Of a stretch of 64,000 nt of DNA, positions 46,976 through 56,217 are shown in pieces. The stretch comes from Nostoc sp. MG11. GTDB taxonomy: Bacteria; Cyanobacteriota; Cyanobacteriia; Cyanobacteriales; Nostocaceae. The first letter of the stretch is position 1; every line of letters begins with the position of its first letter. The notes below the pieces were generated by a model. The model worked only from the letters and a program-made list of their open reading frames with translations. It had not been told where the DNA came from and did not search any database. Location: the NCBI RefSeq assembly GCF_014904695.1, contig NZ_JACXXN010000001.1, forward strand, positions 546,500 through 610,499, read 5' to 3'. The translations under genes and the position numbers were made by a program.

Positions 46976-48244
46976 ATGAGCCGTCTCATTAAAATTAAGA
47001 ATCATCCTTTTCCATCTCTACTTTATTTAGAATGGATACTACTAGCAATCACTGCATTAACAGCCTTTTTACCATCTCCATCACCGCGATTTCGTCCTAA
47101 GCCTCCAGAAATATCAATTTGTGGTGCATTTCCAGAGTTGTCAATTTGTAGTATATCGCCAGAACTATCAATTTTTAGCCTAGCTGTTTTTGCATTAATG
47201 GGCTTATTTTTGCCAAAAAAGAACAATATAACTAAGGTAATTTACACAGTTATTGAAATTTTATTGATTTTAATAACTGGGCTTTTTGGTGGGAGGTTTG
47301 CTCGTCTTTTTCCTTTTCTTTACATCATCCTAGTTACTCGTAGTTGTCTAATTTTTCAATTACCCGGGCGTTTATTTGTTACAAGTTTATCATTTACCTT
47401 ATTTCTACTTACAACACAACTAAAATATCAATTATTTAGCTTTCAAGCATCAGCACAAGCCCAAGAACGCTTTCGGTTTTTTAGCTTGAGTTGGTCATTA
47501 GTATTTGGCTTAAGTTTAGTTTTTGTGTTGTTGATGATGAATGCTGTATTATCGGAAAGAAAAAGTCGAGAAAAGCTAGCTGTTGCTAACGAAAAACTTC
47601 GTCAATATGCTATGCGAATTGAAAATCAGGCTACCTTAGAAGAACGTAACCGAATTGCTCGTGAAATTCATGATTCTTTAGGGCATTCTTTGACTGCTTT
47701 AAATCTCCAATTAGAAACCGCTTTAAAACTGTGGCAATCTAATCCAACTAAGGCTCAAACGTTTCTAGCAAGAGCAAAGGAATTAGGTTCTAACGCGCTA
47801 AAAGATGTTCGCCAATCTGTTTCAACAATGCGTTCTAATCCTCTGTCAGAGCAATCTTTAGAACGGGCGATCGCAATTCTTTCAGAAGATTTTCACCGCT
47901 CCAACGGGATTTTACCAATTTGTCAAAACAACCTTGAATATTCTCTACCCCCTGAAATAAATACTGCTATTTACCGCATTATCCAGGAATCATTGACAAA
48001 TATTTCTAGATATGCTGTCGCTACTGAAGTTAAATTAAAAATAACTACAATAAAAGGAAGTTTACGGTTAACGATTCAAGATAATGGTAGAGGTTTTGAT
48101 TTAAAGCAAAATACCACTGGTTATGGACTTCAAAGTATGCGCGATCGCACTTTAGCACTTGGAGGTGAGTTTAATATTAACAGCGCTCCTGGTTCTGGTT
48201 GCAAAATTACAGTTAATATTCCCTTACCAAGGTTAACAGCATGA
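46976..48244 (+). CDS. membrane sensor histidine kinase (NarL-system type)
   Basis: 422 residues. Five or six hydrophobic segments lie in residues 15-190 (for example [16 protein letters not shown] and [20 protein letters not shown]). A short repeated motif [16 protein letters not shown] sits in the first loop. Then a coiled coil leads to HisKA_3 ([17 protein letters not shown], phospho-His near 232) and a HATPase ([36 protein letters not shown]). The stimulus is unknown. Its stop overlaps the start of the response-regulator gene by four bases (ATGA), so they are translationally coupled. It faces away from the Spy-like gene. Confidence 0.9.
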   Translation: MSRLIKIKNHPFPSLLYLEWILLAITALTAFLPSPSPRFRPKPPEISICGAFPELSICSISPELSIFSLAVFALMGLFLPKKNNITKVIYTVIEILLILITGLFGGRFARLFPFLYIILVTRSCLIFQLPGRLFVTSLSFTLFLLTTQLKYQLFSFQASAQAQERFRFFSLSWSLVFGLSLVFVLLMMNAVLSERKSREKLAVANEKLRQYAMRIENQATLEERNRIAREIHDSLGHSLTALNLQLETALKLWQSNPTKAQTFLARAKELGSNALKDVRQSVSTMRSNPLSEQSLERAIAILSEDFHRSNGILPICQNNLEYSLPPEINTAIYRIIQESLTNISRYAVATEVKLKITTIKGSLRLTIQDNGRGFDLKQNTTGYGLQSMRDRTLALGGEFNINSAPGSGCKITVNIPLPRLTA

Positions 48245-48903
48245 TTAAAGTGTTGCTTGTAGATGACCAAAATTTAATTCGTCAGGGATTAAAAGCATTA
48301 TTAGAACTAGAATCAGATTTAGAATTAGTGGGAGAAGCAGAAAATGGCGAACAGGCGATTAATTTGGTCGCAAAATTACATCCAGATGTAGTCTTGATGG
48401 ATATTAGAATGCCAATTATGGATGGAGTTGCAGCCACACGAGAAATTCAAAAACGTTATGCTGGAATTAAAGTTTTAGTGCTAACAACTTTTGATGATGA
48501 TGAATATGTGACAGCAGCTTTGCAAAATGGGGCAATGGGTTATTTACTTAAAGATACACCCTCAGAAGAACTAGCTGTTGCGATTCGCGCCGTTCACAAA
48601 GGATACACTCAACTAGGCCCAGGAATAGTTAAAAAATTATTGACTCAATTTTCTAGCATCGCGCCAATCCAATCCCCGCTTGCACCACCTAGTTTAGCTG
48701 AACTTACTCCCAGAGAAAAAGAGGTTTTGCGGTTAATTGCTACAGGTGCTAGTAATCGAGAAATTGCTCAGGAACTCTACATTTCTGAGGGGACAGTAAA
48801 AAATCATGTTACGAATATTTTAAACAGATTAGATTTGCGCGATCGCACTCAAGCTGCTATTTTCGCCAATACATTTTTGTCCTATTTGAATCAACCAGAC
48901 TAA
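48241..48903 (+). CDS. NarL/FixJ-family response regulator
   Basis: 220 residues. Receiver domain (1-120) with phospho-acceptor Asp54 in [13 protein letters not shown], acidic pair Asp8-Asp9, Thr in [12 protein letters not shown] and Lys in [12 protein letters not shown] LuxR helix-turn-helix is at about 150-215: [40 protein letters not shown]. It is the partner of the overlapping kinase upstream and probably binds between it and the Spy-like gene. Confidence 0.93.
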   Translation: MIKVLLVDDQNLIRQGLKALLELESDLELVGEAENGEQAINLVAKLHPDVVLMDIRMPIMDGVAATREIQKRYAGIKVLVLTTFDDDEYVTAALQNGAMGYLLKDTPSEELAVAIRAVHKGYTQLGPGIVKKLLTQFSSIAPIQSPLAPPSLAELTPREKEVLRLIATGASNREIAQELYISEGTVKNHVTNILNRLDLRDRTQAAIFANTFLSYLNQPD

Positions 48904-49052
48904 ATAATTCAAAATTGTGGTTTTACATCCAAATTATCTACTAAATAAAATTTAGACATAGTACCCCCCTAAAATGTTTGTAATAATTCACCACAAATAA
49001 CTAATGACAAACTTTACGAAAAATATCATAATTCAAACAAGATTACAATATC

Positions 49053-49478
49053 TTATTTAAATAACTCCAAACACTCATTTTTTAAAACTCCTTTGATTAC
49101 CTGAATTTCTCTAAATGACTGAGCGATAATCTCCTCACAAGAAATATTAATTTGCGACTGATTGACTGAAATTAAATCTTGAATTGAAGCACCATATACA
49201 ATTTCTGAAACACCTGTCCAAACACAAGCAGTTGCACACATTGGGCAAGGTTCACCAGTTGTATATATGCTATAACCTTCTAAAGAAGGGTTTTTTAATT
49301 TAGCTGTTAAACTGCGAATGACATTAATTTCTGCATGAGCCGATGGATCGCTATCTCTACTTACAGTATTATGAGCTACGGCAACAACTTCGTTATCTTT
49401 AACAATCACTGCACCGTAAGGCGCATCGCCTTTTTTTGCTTCTGCCAGTGCTAAGCGCATAAAATATTCCTGGTTCAT
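49053..49478 (-). CDS. nucleoside/base deaminase (CDA fold)
   Basis: 141 residues. Zinc motifs: SAHAEINVI (His48, Glu50 proton shuttle) and TGEPCPMCATACVW (Cys78, Cys81). The body is of the guanine-deaminase/TadA type. TadA would act on tRNA wobble adenosine; the CVWTGVSEIVYGASIQD segment is closer to GuaD-like free-base deaminases. Substrate not certain. Cytoplasmic, single gene. Confidence 0.85.
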   Translation of the reverse strand: MNQEYFMRLALAEAKKGDAPYGAVIVKDNEVVAVAHNTVSRDSDPSAHAEINVIRSLTAKLKNPSLEGYSIYTTGEPCPMCATACVWTGVSEIVYGASIQDLISVNQSQINISCEEIIAQSFREIQVIKGVLKNECLELFK

Positions 49479-49566
49479 ATTAGCGGGAGTTAAGAAAGAT
49501 ACTGGTTAATAATATCGTATTGCTAATGAAATTTATACGATGCCTTCTAATTTATTGTGAATAAAT

Positions 49567-50346
49567 ATGTTATTGAGCAGAAAACAAACAGAATTTTATT
49601 TAACAGACTTGGAAACGCCAATAGGTAGGGTTATTAACTTAACTCTTGCTAGTTTTGTTCTGTTATCATCAGTAATTTTTGTTGCAGAAACTTATAAAAT
49701 TCCTGATTTTGTTCGTTTCCAGTTGAATGTAGCAGATATTGCGATCGTCATAATTTTCGCAGTGGAATATATACTTCGTCTGTGGAGTGCAGAAAATAAA
49801 ATTAAGTATATTTTTAGTTTTTACTCGATTATTGACTTAATAGCGATTTTGCCATTTTTTCTGGGAGCAGTAGATATTAGCTTTATTCGTCTACTGCGAT
49901 GGTTTCGGATTTTGCGGTTAATCAGGTTTATCGATAGAAAATTCTTATTCGCTAGTATCAGCACCGAAGATGGTGTGATTTTTGCACGAATATTATTTAC
50001 ATTATTTGCAATTATTTTTATTTACTCTGGATTAATTTATCAAGTAGAGCATCCAGTTAATCCTCAAAATTACGGTACATTTTTGGATGCGTTTTATTTC
50101 TCAGTTGTCACAATGACAACTGTAGGATTTGGTGACGTTGTTCCAATTTCAGAATTAGGTCGTTTGCTCACAGTATTGATGATTTTGACAGGAATTGCAC
50201 TGATTCCTTGGCAAGTAGGGGATTTAATTAAGCGATTGGTGAAAACTGCTAATCAGGTAGAAACAGTTTGTTTGAGTTGTGGTTTGGCTTTCCACGATGT
50301 AGATGCTGGTTTTTGTAAAAGGTGTGGGACTAAGTTGCCTAATTAA
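49567..50346 (+). CDS. voltage-gated-type potassium channel with C-terminal zinc ribbon
   Basis: 259 residues. Six-helix layout: S1-S3 in residues 20-105 (EYILRLWSAENK), S4 with spaced Arg (FIRLLRWFRILRLIRFIDRK), then pore and filter TMTTVGFGDVVP (near residue 185) between S5 and S6. The filter predicts potassium selectivity. A short tail ends in four Cys (VCLSCG, then FCKRCG), a small zinc ribbon that may bind metal or help assembly; this ending is common in cyanobacterial ion channels. Inner or thylakoid membrane. Confidence 0.9.
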   Translation: MLLSRKQTEFYLTDLETPIGRVINLTLASFVLLSSVIFVAETYKIPDFVRFQLNVADIAIVIIFAVEYILRLWSAENKIKYIFSFYSIIDLIAILPFFLGAVDISFIRLLRWFRILRLIRFIDRKFLFASISTEDGVIFARILFTLFAIIFIYSGLIYQVEHPVNPQNYGTFLDAFYFSVVTMTTVGFGDVVPISELGRLLTVLMILTGIALIPWQVGDLIKRLVKTANQVETVCLSCGLAFHDVDAGFCKRCGTKLPN

Positions 50347-50439
50347 TTGAGGAACTATGTGAGGCAAACTAAAAAAACTGAATGTTCTAGGAAAACGCTG
50401 CACGCTGCAAATCTTAGAGGATGTTTTAAAAGCAGCTTT

Positions 50440-50467
50440 TAGGGTAGGCATTACAATGCCCACCCTA
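50440..50467. repeat. dispersed palindrome (GTGGGCATT family)
   Basis: TAGGGTAGGCATT and AATGCCCACCCTA flank AC; 12 of 13 pair. It lies in the gap between convergent genes and could act as a bidirectional terminator. Confidence 0.6.
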
Positions 50468-50520
50468 CTGTGGCTTATTCATATAAAACCCGCTGTAAAA
50501 AACTCAAAAGGTTATTTCAC

Positions 50521-51906
50521 TTAACCGTTTGTCTTGATGGTTCGCTGTTTATAGCGAAGTATACTGAGCATAACAATTAGCAATATAAAAGCTTTGATCA
50601 TTGATGGCTCTACCACCTTCTTCACTTCCGGTTGGGATGGTGGAACAACGGGGTTACATGGAACTTCAATAACCTGGTTATTACTAGAACCATTGCCACC
50701 GGGAGTAGGAACGCACACATTTGGGTTAGGGACAGGCGGAGGTATATCCGTTACAGGGATAGATGGAGGTATATCCGCTACGGGAATAGACGGAGGTACA
50801 TCCGCCACGGGAACCGAGGGCTGACCGGATGAGCTGTCTCCACCAGACAATAGAAGAAAAAGTAAAGGGACACCTAAGAGTAGAGGCCAGACTGGAAAGG
50901 ATTCAGAACTACCAGCGACTAAGACATCTCCTAAAGAGCTAGGAGCGGCAATATCGAGGCCGATCGCCTCTCCTTCTAATGCTAATGGATTAGCGCCCAG
51001 CAAGGTATCTCCTGGAATATCTTCGCCAGCAAGCTGGCTCAACGCCTGCGGAATTCCATTATTCGGGCGTCCGAGTTCTCCACCATCTTCAGAATATGGA
51101 TAAGAGAGTAGTTCAAAAATCCTTGTTTGGAGTTGGTTTTTATCTCCAGAATTCAGCGCATCTAAGCCTCTAGAGAGGTTATTTAAATAAAACTTTGTCA
51201 TATCTGGCGGCAGATTCAGAGATTGAATCTGTTGCTCAACGTTAGGAAGTTTTGAGGCTTCCTCATAAAGCAAACGTCCATAGGATAATTTTAAGTTCAG
51301 CAATCCATTACGGAGGCTGAGGGAGTCACCTACTCCCGAATATGGTGTCCAATAAAAATTTTTAGTTACAAGTCCAAGTCCTTCTACTGGAGTGCGTCCA
51401 AAATTTTGCCCCATGACGTACTCATATCCGTCCATAATTGCAGGAGAATCTTGTCTCCAAAATGAGGCATAGGGCGCTTGAGAGACATTGGGATTGTTAC
51501 CATAAAAGCCAGCGAAATTCTGGAAATTTTGTGTGCCGCCAGCCGCTCGCACTAGCAAGTCTTGATAACTAGGGCCGCCATTTAACTCAAGTAATTGCTG
51601 GATTACCGATCCGGTTTTGTTGCAGCTCAGACCAAATCCTACATCACATGCAGGAATAACTCGCATCTGGTTGAGATTTTGATTATTGATCTGGTATTGA
51701 AGATACTCTGACTCCAGTCCTCGTTGGATACCATAGCGCCCAACATTTAGCTGTGCGGAAGCAGACTCGCATACAGTTAGTAATACTGCAAAAGATGAGA
51801 CGATGGTCACAAAGCGAACTGCCTTCGGCATTACAATCTTTTGGAAGGTTGACTTTGACAATATCCATCTCCAGCAAACGACAGAAGAAGCTTGTTTGGG
51901 CATCAT
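50521..51906 (-). CDS. secreted protein of unknown function with PEP-CTERM-like tail
   Basis: 461 residues. A likely signal peptide, MPKAVRFVTIVSSFAVLLTV, begins at an internal ATG (51831), which may be the true start; the first 25 residues from 51906 are atypical. The body (60-310) is not recognised; it contains a Cys pair (ACDVGFGLSC) and many Gly/Asn/Leu. Near 325 is a hydrophobic stretch (FPVWPLLLGVPLLFLLLSGG), then a Pro-rich linker with three 9-residue repeats of the PSIPVADIP kind. The end, VVEPSMIKAFILLIVMLSIL plus RYKQR, has the plan of a PEP-CTERM sorting signal. The gene at 51969 precedes it by 62 bases on the same strand. Confidence 0.6.
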   Translation of the reverse strand: MMPKQASSVVCWRWILSKSTFQKIVMPKAVRFVTIVSSFAVLLTVCESASAQLNVGRYGIQRGLESEYLQYQINNQNLNQMRVIPACDVGFGLSCNKTGSVIQQLLELNGGPSYQDLLVRAAGGTQNFQNFAGFYGNNPNVSQAPYASFWRQDSPAIMDGYEYVMGQNFGRTPVEGLGLVTKNFYWTPYSGVGDSLSLRNGLLNLKLSYGRLLYEEASKLPNVEQQIQSLNLPPDMTKFYLNNLSRGLDALNSGDKNQLQTRIFELLSYPYSEDGGELGRPNNGIPQALSQLAGEDIPGDTLLGANPLALEGEAIGLDIAAPSSLGDVLVAGSSESFPVWPLLLGVPLLFLLLSGGDSSSGQPSVPVADVPPSIPVADIPPSIPVTDIPPPVPNPNVCVPTPGGNGSSNNQVIEVPCNPVVPPSQPEVKKVVEPSMIKAFILLIVMLSILRYKQRTIKTNG

Positions 51907-51968
51907 GATTAGTCTTTGATTAAGTTTTAAAGTCTTTTTTCAAGTTAGTAAGAAGTTGATTTAGAAGC

Positions 51969-52625
51969 TCAGGTTTTACTCTTAGGCAAGTAGATATTAA
52001 CAGTGATTGCAGTACCTTTAAGACTTCCTGATGAGAGTGTATGATATAAAACTAATCCACGGTTTGGTTGGTCAAAAAGAAAGCCGCGACGCGTAGGTTT
52101 TATATTTCCTTGCTCTACTAAGGAAATGAAAGCTTGTAGATACCTACGTATACCTTGACGATTCTCTTGGCTTGCATTCATATGACGCTCGATCAGCATC
52201 ATAAATAAGTCCAAGCTACGGTTATCTTGTCCCTCAATCAGACTACCCTCGTCTAAAAAAGAACTTCCTATAAGCCTTCCATTCATCTCTTGAACTTTGA
52301 AGAGAGTAAAGTAACGCCCTTCTTTCTTCGGATCGTTTGCATAACAGACCCAAGAACCTTCTTGATTTTGTGTAAAACCTTGCTCAGCTAGGTAGGAAAG
52401 CAAAGAATTACTTGATTTGCTTGGTAGTGGAGGTAATAAATCCTCAACTGGATCTAAAGAGCAAATCCTTTGAGTTGTTCTCTGTTGAGGAATAATAGGA
52501 GTTGTCTGTGCGTTAGCGATCGCGGAGCCTTCTATAGGAAAATTCACGGTAGAAGGTACCGCCGCCATAAAAAATGTAGATACTGGAAGAATAAATGCTC
52601 TAAACAAACGAACAATGATACTCAT
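51969..52625 (-). CDS. secreted protein of unknown function
   Basis: 218 residues. N-terminal signal peptide (MSIIVRLFRAFILPVSTFFM) with a possible cut after SAIANAQ. The mature part has two Cys (RICSLD, WVCYAND), an aromatic core (LSYLAEQGFTQNQEGSWVCY; EGRYFTLFKVQEMNGRLIGS) and RGFLFDQPNRGLVLYHTL before the end. Family not recognised. AAGGA precedes the ATG. It probably forms an operon with the PEP-CTERM-like protein downstream. Confidence 0.6.
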   Translation of the reverse strand: MSIIVRLFRAFILPVSTFFMAAVPSTVNFPIEGSAIANAQTTPIIPQQRTTQRICSLDPVEDLLPPLPSKSSNSLLSYLAEQGFTQNQEGSWVCYANDPKKEGRYFTLFKVQEMNGRLIGSSFLDEGSLIEGQDNRSLDLFMMLIERHMNASQENRQGIRRYLQAFISLVEQGNIKPTRRGFLFDQPNRGLVLYHTLSSGSLKGTAITVNIYLPKSKT

Positions 52626-54379
52626 CTTTTTTCCTTATACTCTTGCTGATGTTGTCAGTAATCAAGTTTTTACTAAATAAATGTTGATATGTTAAATAGT
52701 TAGGCACTAAACATAATATTTTTAAGTCTCTATCCTGTGGTTGAAAGTTGATGAATTTGTGTCACGCAGAGGAGGATACTTCCATGCGGATGGAGGCGTA
52801 AAGGGCGAACAGAGAGTTTCCCCCGTTGTTCGCGCAGCGTCTTTGTCATTATAGGAAAGTGTCCGTCGCACAAAGACACAGAGAAAATAAGGAGTTTTAG
52901 ATTTCAAGACATAAAATTTCATCCCTTGATTCAGCAACACCCGATTTTTATTAGATGCATCTTCTTTGAGAATTGGTATGACGCTTATTCATGCTTAAAC
53001 ACTTAGATTATAGGGCAACACTTATACAAGTCAATCACAAATTAAATGCGTAATAGCTTAATGCAAAAATTCAAGTATTTTTGAAAGCAAAAATCTAGCT
53101 TTTCGGTATCTTTGATATATCAAAAGCAAAGTAACATTCTGTCAAAATCATCTTATTTGTCCTTGCTTATTTGCAATTTAAGACAAGGATTTCTGGTTTA
53201 CCTTATTGATTGGCATTATTTCTAAATAAGGGCTTTATTCCTAATTTAGGGATTACCAAAAAATAAATCATCCAATCTTAATTTGTAGGGTGCGTTGTAG
53301 TCATAAGCACTATCTTGACTAATCTGTCACGGTGCGTTAACTAGAGGCATAACATACCCTACAAGTTGGATATTTTTTTAATTGGAAGTTCCTTAGTAAA
53401 TCGTTATATAACCATACTTGAAACAAAGGAATACCAATAGTTTCGACAGGACTCTTTGTGTTGCAAGTTGGTGATCTTGTTGATTTCCCTAAGTGGGTTG
53501 AATAATTTTTTGTTTTTTGGAGATTGCACACCTAACTAACCCTTTCAGCACGTTTGCTATTTGATGTATAAAAGACATCTTTACTTAGTGGAATGATTCT
53601 ACCACTAGGTAGAAGCACGAAACAATTGTATGGACAGTTATAAAAGTTGAACACTGTGAATCGTCAATACCTCTCATACAAAAATATAGAGCAACTAGCT
53701 AAAACTAACTAACAAATAAAGTTAATTTGTTTACGCATTACCGTGATTTTAAAACCTCATATATTCATCATATATTTATCTCCTAACTGAGTATTCATGT
53801 TTAACTATTACTTAATGCTTAGCCATATTTACTTAGTATAAGGACACAAAAGAAGAAAAGAATAGAAGTATTTAAAGCTATTCTCAGCATGGATTTGAGG
53901 TTAAATTGACACGTATGTAGTATTTGTGCTCCTTGTGATCTATTGAATTGAAAACTGCTGTAAGACTAAAAGCGTAGACACATAGTGGCTTATCGTTAGA
54001 CATCGCATCAAATAAAGCCATAGTTAAATTTACAGTATAAACTTTAACATATATTAATCTGTTGTCACTACATACCCTATAAGTGTTTGCTTTATTTTTT
54101 CTACATGATTTCTTTAGTCTAACTTTATAAAGTCAGACTAAATTTCCTGGTGAGTTGCGAATTTAGGTAAAAGCGATGTCTATGACAAAAACTTAGTCAT
54201 GCATAACACCTCGGTCAAAGTCAGAGTATGTATAGCGATTCTCATTTGAATGAGGTACATGGGTAGAGAGATAGTAATGCTATGTTTTGAGCATATTTGC
54301 TATGTCTAAAATTTTAGCTAGTAATCTTTTTTGATTAAGATTAAGATACGATTTCAGCAGCTTTCTAAGCATTAGTAAT
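52626..54379. other. 1754-base gene-poor region
   Basis: No protein or RNA gene could be supported. Recognisable parts are an AAAGACACAGAG-type repeat block (about 52740-52947, ending GATTCAGCAACACCC like the element at 4483), and an imperfect inverted repeat TTGTAGGGTGCGTT...AACATACCCTACAA (about 53282-53366). There is also a 30-base palindrome at 54113-54142. The remainder is AT-rich. Short frames here have no coding character. Confidence 0.5.
54113..54142. repeat. 30-base palindrome
   Basis: TTTAGTCTAACTTTA is followed directly by TAAAGTCAGACTAAA; 14 of 15 positions pair with no loop. It lies 238 bases before the gene at 54380 and could be an operator or an old element end. Confidence 0.5.
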
Positions 54380-54808
54380 ATGAATGTGGAATTTTTGCAC
54401 AAGATGCCTCTGATGCCTCTGATATTACTCTGGCTAGCTTACGCTTTGTTAGGCTGGGATCTTGCTGCTCATCACATTATTTGGCTGGCGGGAGCTTTTG
54501 TAGCCGCTGTTGCTATAGCTATAGTGCGAAAGAGTCTTTCTTGGTTAGAGTATTTGGTTGCATTTGGGTCTAGAGCCTTAGTAATCATTTTATTTTTAAG
54601 TGCATCAATTGCTTTAGTTGCAACTTGGTCACTAATATTTAGCCTCTTTCTTATACCCATAGCAACTACATTATTAGCTGATTTAGAAATGCGCTTTGCT
54701 GGCTTCAATAAACTAGATTCTTTTTGGGTTTTAACAGTCTTAGCAGGATTGGGTTTGATTATGGGTGAAATAGTTGATATTTTACTTTTACCCAGCAGCA
54801 GATACTAA
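54380..54808 (+). CDS. integral membrane protein of unknown function
   Basis: 142 residues, almost all hydrophobic: about four membrane segments (PLILLWLAYALLGWDLAA, IIWLAGAFVAAVAIAI, ALVIILFLSASIALVATW, WVLTVLAGLGLIMGEIVDIL). An acidic patch (LADLEMRFAGFNKLDS) lies between the last two. I remember comparable unnamed cyanobacterial proteins but no function. No clear ribosome binding site was seen. The next gene is convergent. Confidence 0.65.
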   Translation: MNVEFLHKMPLMPLILLWLAYALLGWDLAAHHIIWLAGAFVAAVAIAIVRKSLSWLEYLVAFGSRALVIILFLSASIALVATWSLIFSLFLIPIATTLLADLEMRFAGFNKLDSFWVLTVLAGLGLIMGEIVDILLLPSSRY

Positions 54809-54883
54809 TCTAAATTCAACTTCAGGTTACTCAATATGGCAGTGGAGGAGATAATTTTGAGTCAGATTAAATATTCTTCCTAC

Positions 54884-55273
54884 TTATTCTATTATTTGAT
54901 AGCGGACGATTTTTCTGATATTGTCAATTGACATTCCTAACTTTTGGGCGATCGCTATCTCTATCTGACTTATATCTGTGGTGGAAAATTGAAATTTTGA
55001 TTTTTTTAGTGAGGCATTTATTGGTTGAACGAAAACTTTAGTAACTCCAGCCTTCCTATTAACTTCAGCTTGAATGAACAGCACATGCATTGAAAGATAG
55101 AATTCTGGTTCAATATCTGCCTGAAGCTTATTCACTGTACTGTAAGGTCGGCTCAACACCTTTTCTGTCAAATGGTTACCGCCAAACCAAAAAGCAACAC
55201 CTAAAATAGGAAGAGGAAGCCAAAATTCTAACCCTATAAAATGCAATAATTTCAAACATTTATGTGAGGACAT
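54884..55273 (-). CDS. membrane-anchored protein of unknown function
   Basis: 129 residues. One hydrophobic segment near the N-terminus (LEFWLPLPILGVAFWFGG) with a short Lys/His/Cys-containing head. A soluble domain follows: LQADIEPEFYLSMHVLFIQA, EVNRKAGVTKVFVQ, and a C-terminal helix-turn pattern SQIEIAIAQKLGMSIDNIRK. Family not recognised. Faces away from rppA. Confidence 0.55.
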   Translation of the reverse strand: MSSHKCLKLLHFIGLEFWLPLPILGVAFWFGGNHLTEKVLSRPYSTVNKLQADIEPEFYLSMHVLFIQAEVNRKAGVTKVFVQPINASLKKSKFQFSTTDISQIEIAIAQKLGMSIDNIRKIVRYQIIE

Positions 55274-55355
55274 AGAGACTGAAAAATTAAAAATTCACAA
55301 TATAAAAATTAAATTATGGGAAGTATCCGGGTAATTAATACTATTAAATGCTTAA

Positions 55356-55372
55356 AACGTTATGGTAACGTT
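55356..55372 (+). promoter_or_regulatory. inverted repeat upstream of rppA
   Basis: AACGTTA and TAACGTT flank TGG, 144 bases before the rppA start. A dyad of this size could be an operator for the OmpR-type regulator itself. Confidence 0.3.
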
Positions 55373-55515
55373 AACTAGTAATGGATCTGCTTGAGAGCTA
55401 GATTATCTATTACCAGTTATGGATTTTCTATTTGTTGAAAATCCCACTGTTGGAAGACGCATTATTGAGTCAGATATTCTACCCTAAATCTTAGAAAAAT
55501 AAAAACAAGCTAATA

Positions 55516-56190
55516 ATGCGAATACTTCTGGTAGAAGACGATCAGGCACAATTAGAACCTCTGCAAACAGCATTGTTGCAAGCTGGACATATTGTAGACG
55601 GTATAGAAGATGGGGTGATCGCTCAGTGGGTTATCTCTCAAAGGGACTATGACCTATTAATTTTGGACTGGTTGTTACCGGAAATTAGCGGCTTGGATTT
55701 GTGTCGTCAATATCGGCAAGCTGGTAAAAAAGCACCTATATTGATGCTGACAGCAAAAGATACCACTCTTGATAAAGTTATAGGATTAGATGCTGGAGCG
55801 GATGATTATCTAGTTAAACCTACGGATGTGTTTGAGCTATTGGCAAGAGTGCGAGCATTAGGCAGGCGATCGCCTCAGTGGCAAGGTGAAACCCTCCAGC
55901 TTGCTGACTTGCAATTGCACATTTCTACCCTAACAGTAGAACGAGGACAGGAGATTGTCGAATTATCTGCGCGTGAGTTTCAATTACTAGAGTACCTGAT
56001 GCGTCACCCACGTCAGCTTTTAAGTCGTGACCAAATAGAACAGGCATTGTGGCAATGGGGAAATGAACCAGAGAGTAATGCAATAACAACCCTAGTACGT
56101 CGTCTACGGCAACGGTTACAGTTAGTAAGTGCAGCAGACTGGATTGAAACTATCTACGGTATGGGCTATCGAATTAGTCCTAAGAATTAA
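55516..56190 (+). CDS. rppA: OmpR-family response regulator, RppA-like
   Basis: 224 residues. Receiver domain with phospho-Asp51 (DLLILDWLLPEISGLD), acidic pair in VEDDQ and Lys in DDYLVKPTDVFELLARVRAL. A winged-helix DNA-binding domain is at about 125-220 (LSAREFQLLEYLMRHPRQLL, TTLVRRLRQRLQ, IYGMGYRI). With the adjoining kinase it matches the cyanobacterial RppA/RppB (NrsR/NrsS) type, which in Synechocystis responds to nickel or redox state. Neighbouring metal efflux genes are missing, so the signal is open. Confidence 0.85.
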   Translation: MRILLVEDDQAQLEPLQTALLQAGHIVDGIEDGVIAQWVISQRDYDLLILDWLLPEISGLDLCRQYRQAGKKAPILMLTAKDTTLDKVIGLDAGADDYLVKPTDVFELLARVRALGRRSPQWQGETLQLADLQLHISTLTVERGQEIVELSAREFQLLEYLMRHPRQLLSRDQIEQALWQWGNEPESNAITTLVRRLRQRLQLVSAADWIETIYGMGYRISPKN

Positions 56191-56217
56191 TTTTTTATTA
56201 TTAATTTTGCATTTTTC

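Noticed and set aside
52722..53531. Small minus-strand frames in the long gene-poor region
   Set aside because: They lie over AAAGACACAGAG-type repeats or AT-rich DNA and have no ribosome binding site or protein-like composition.
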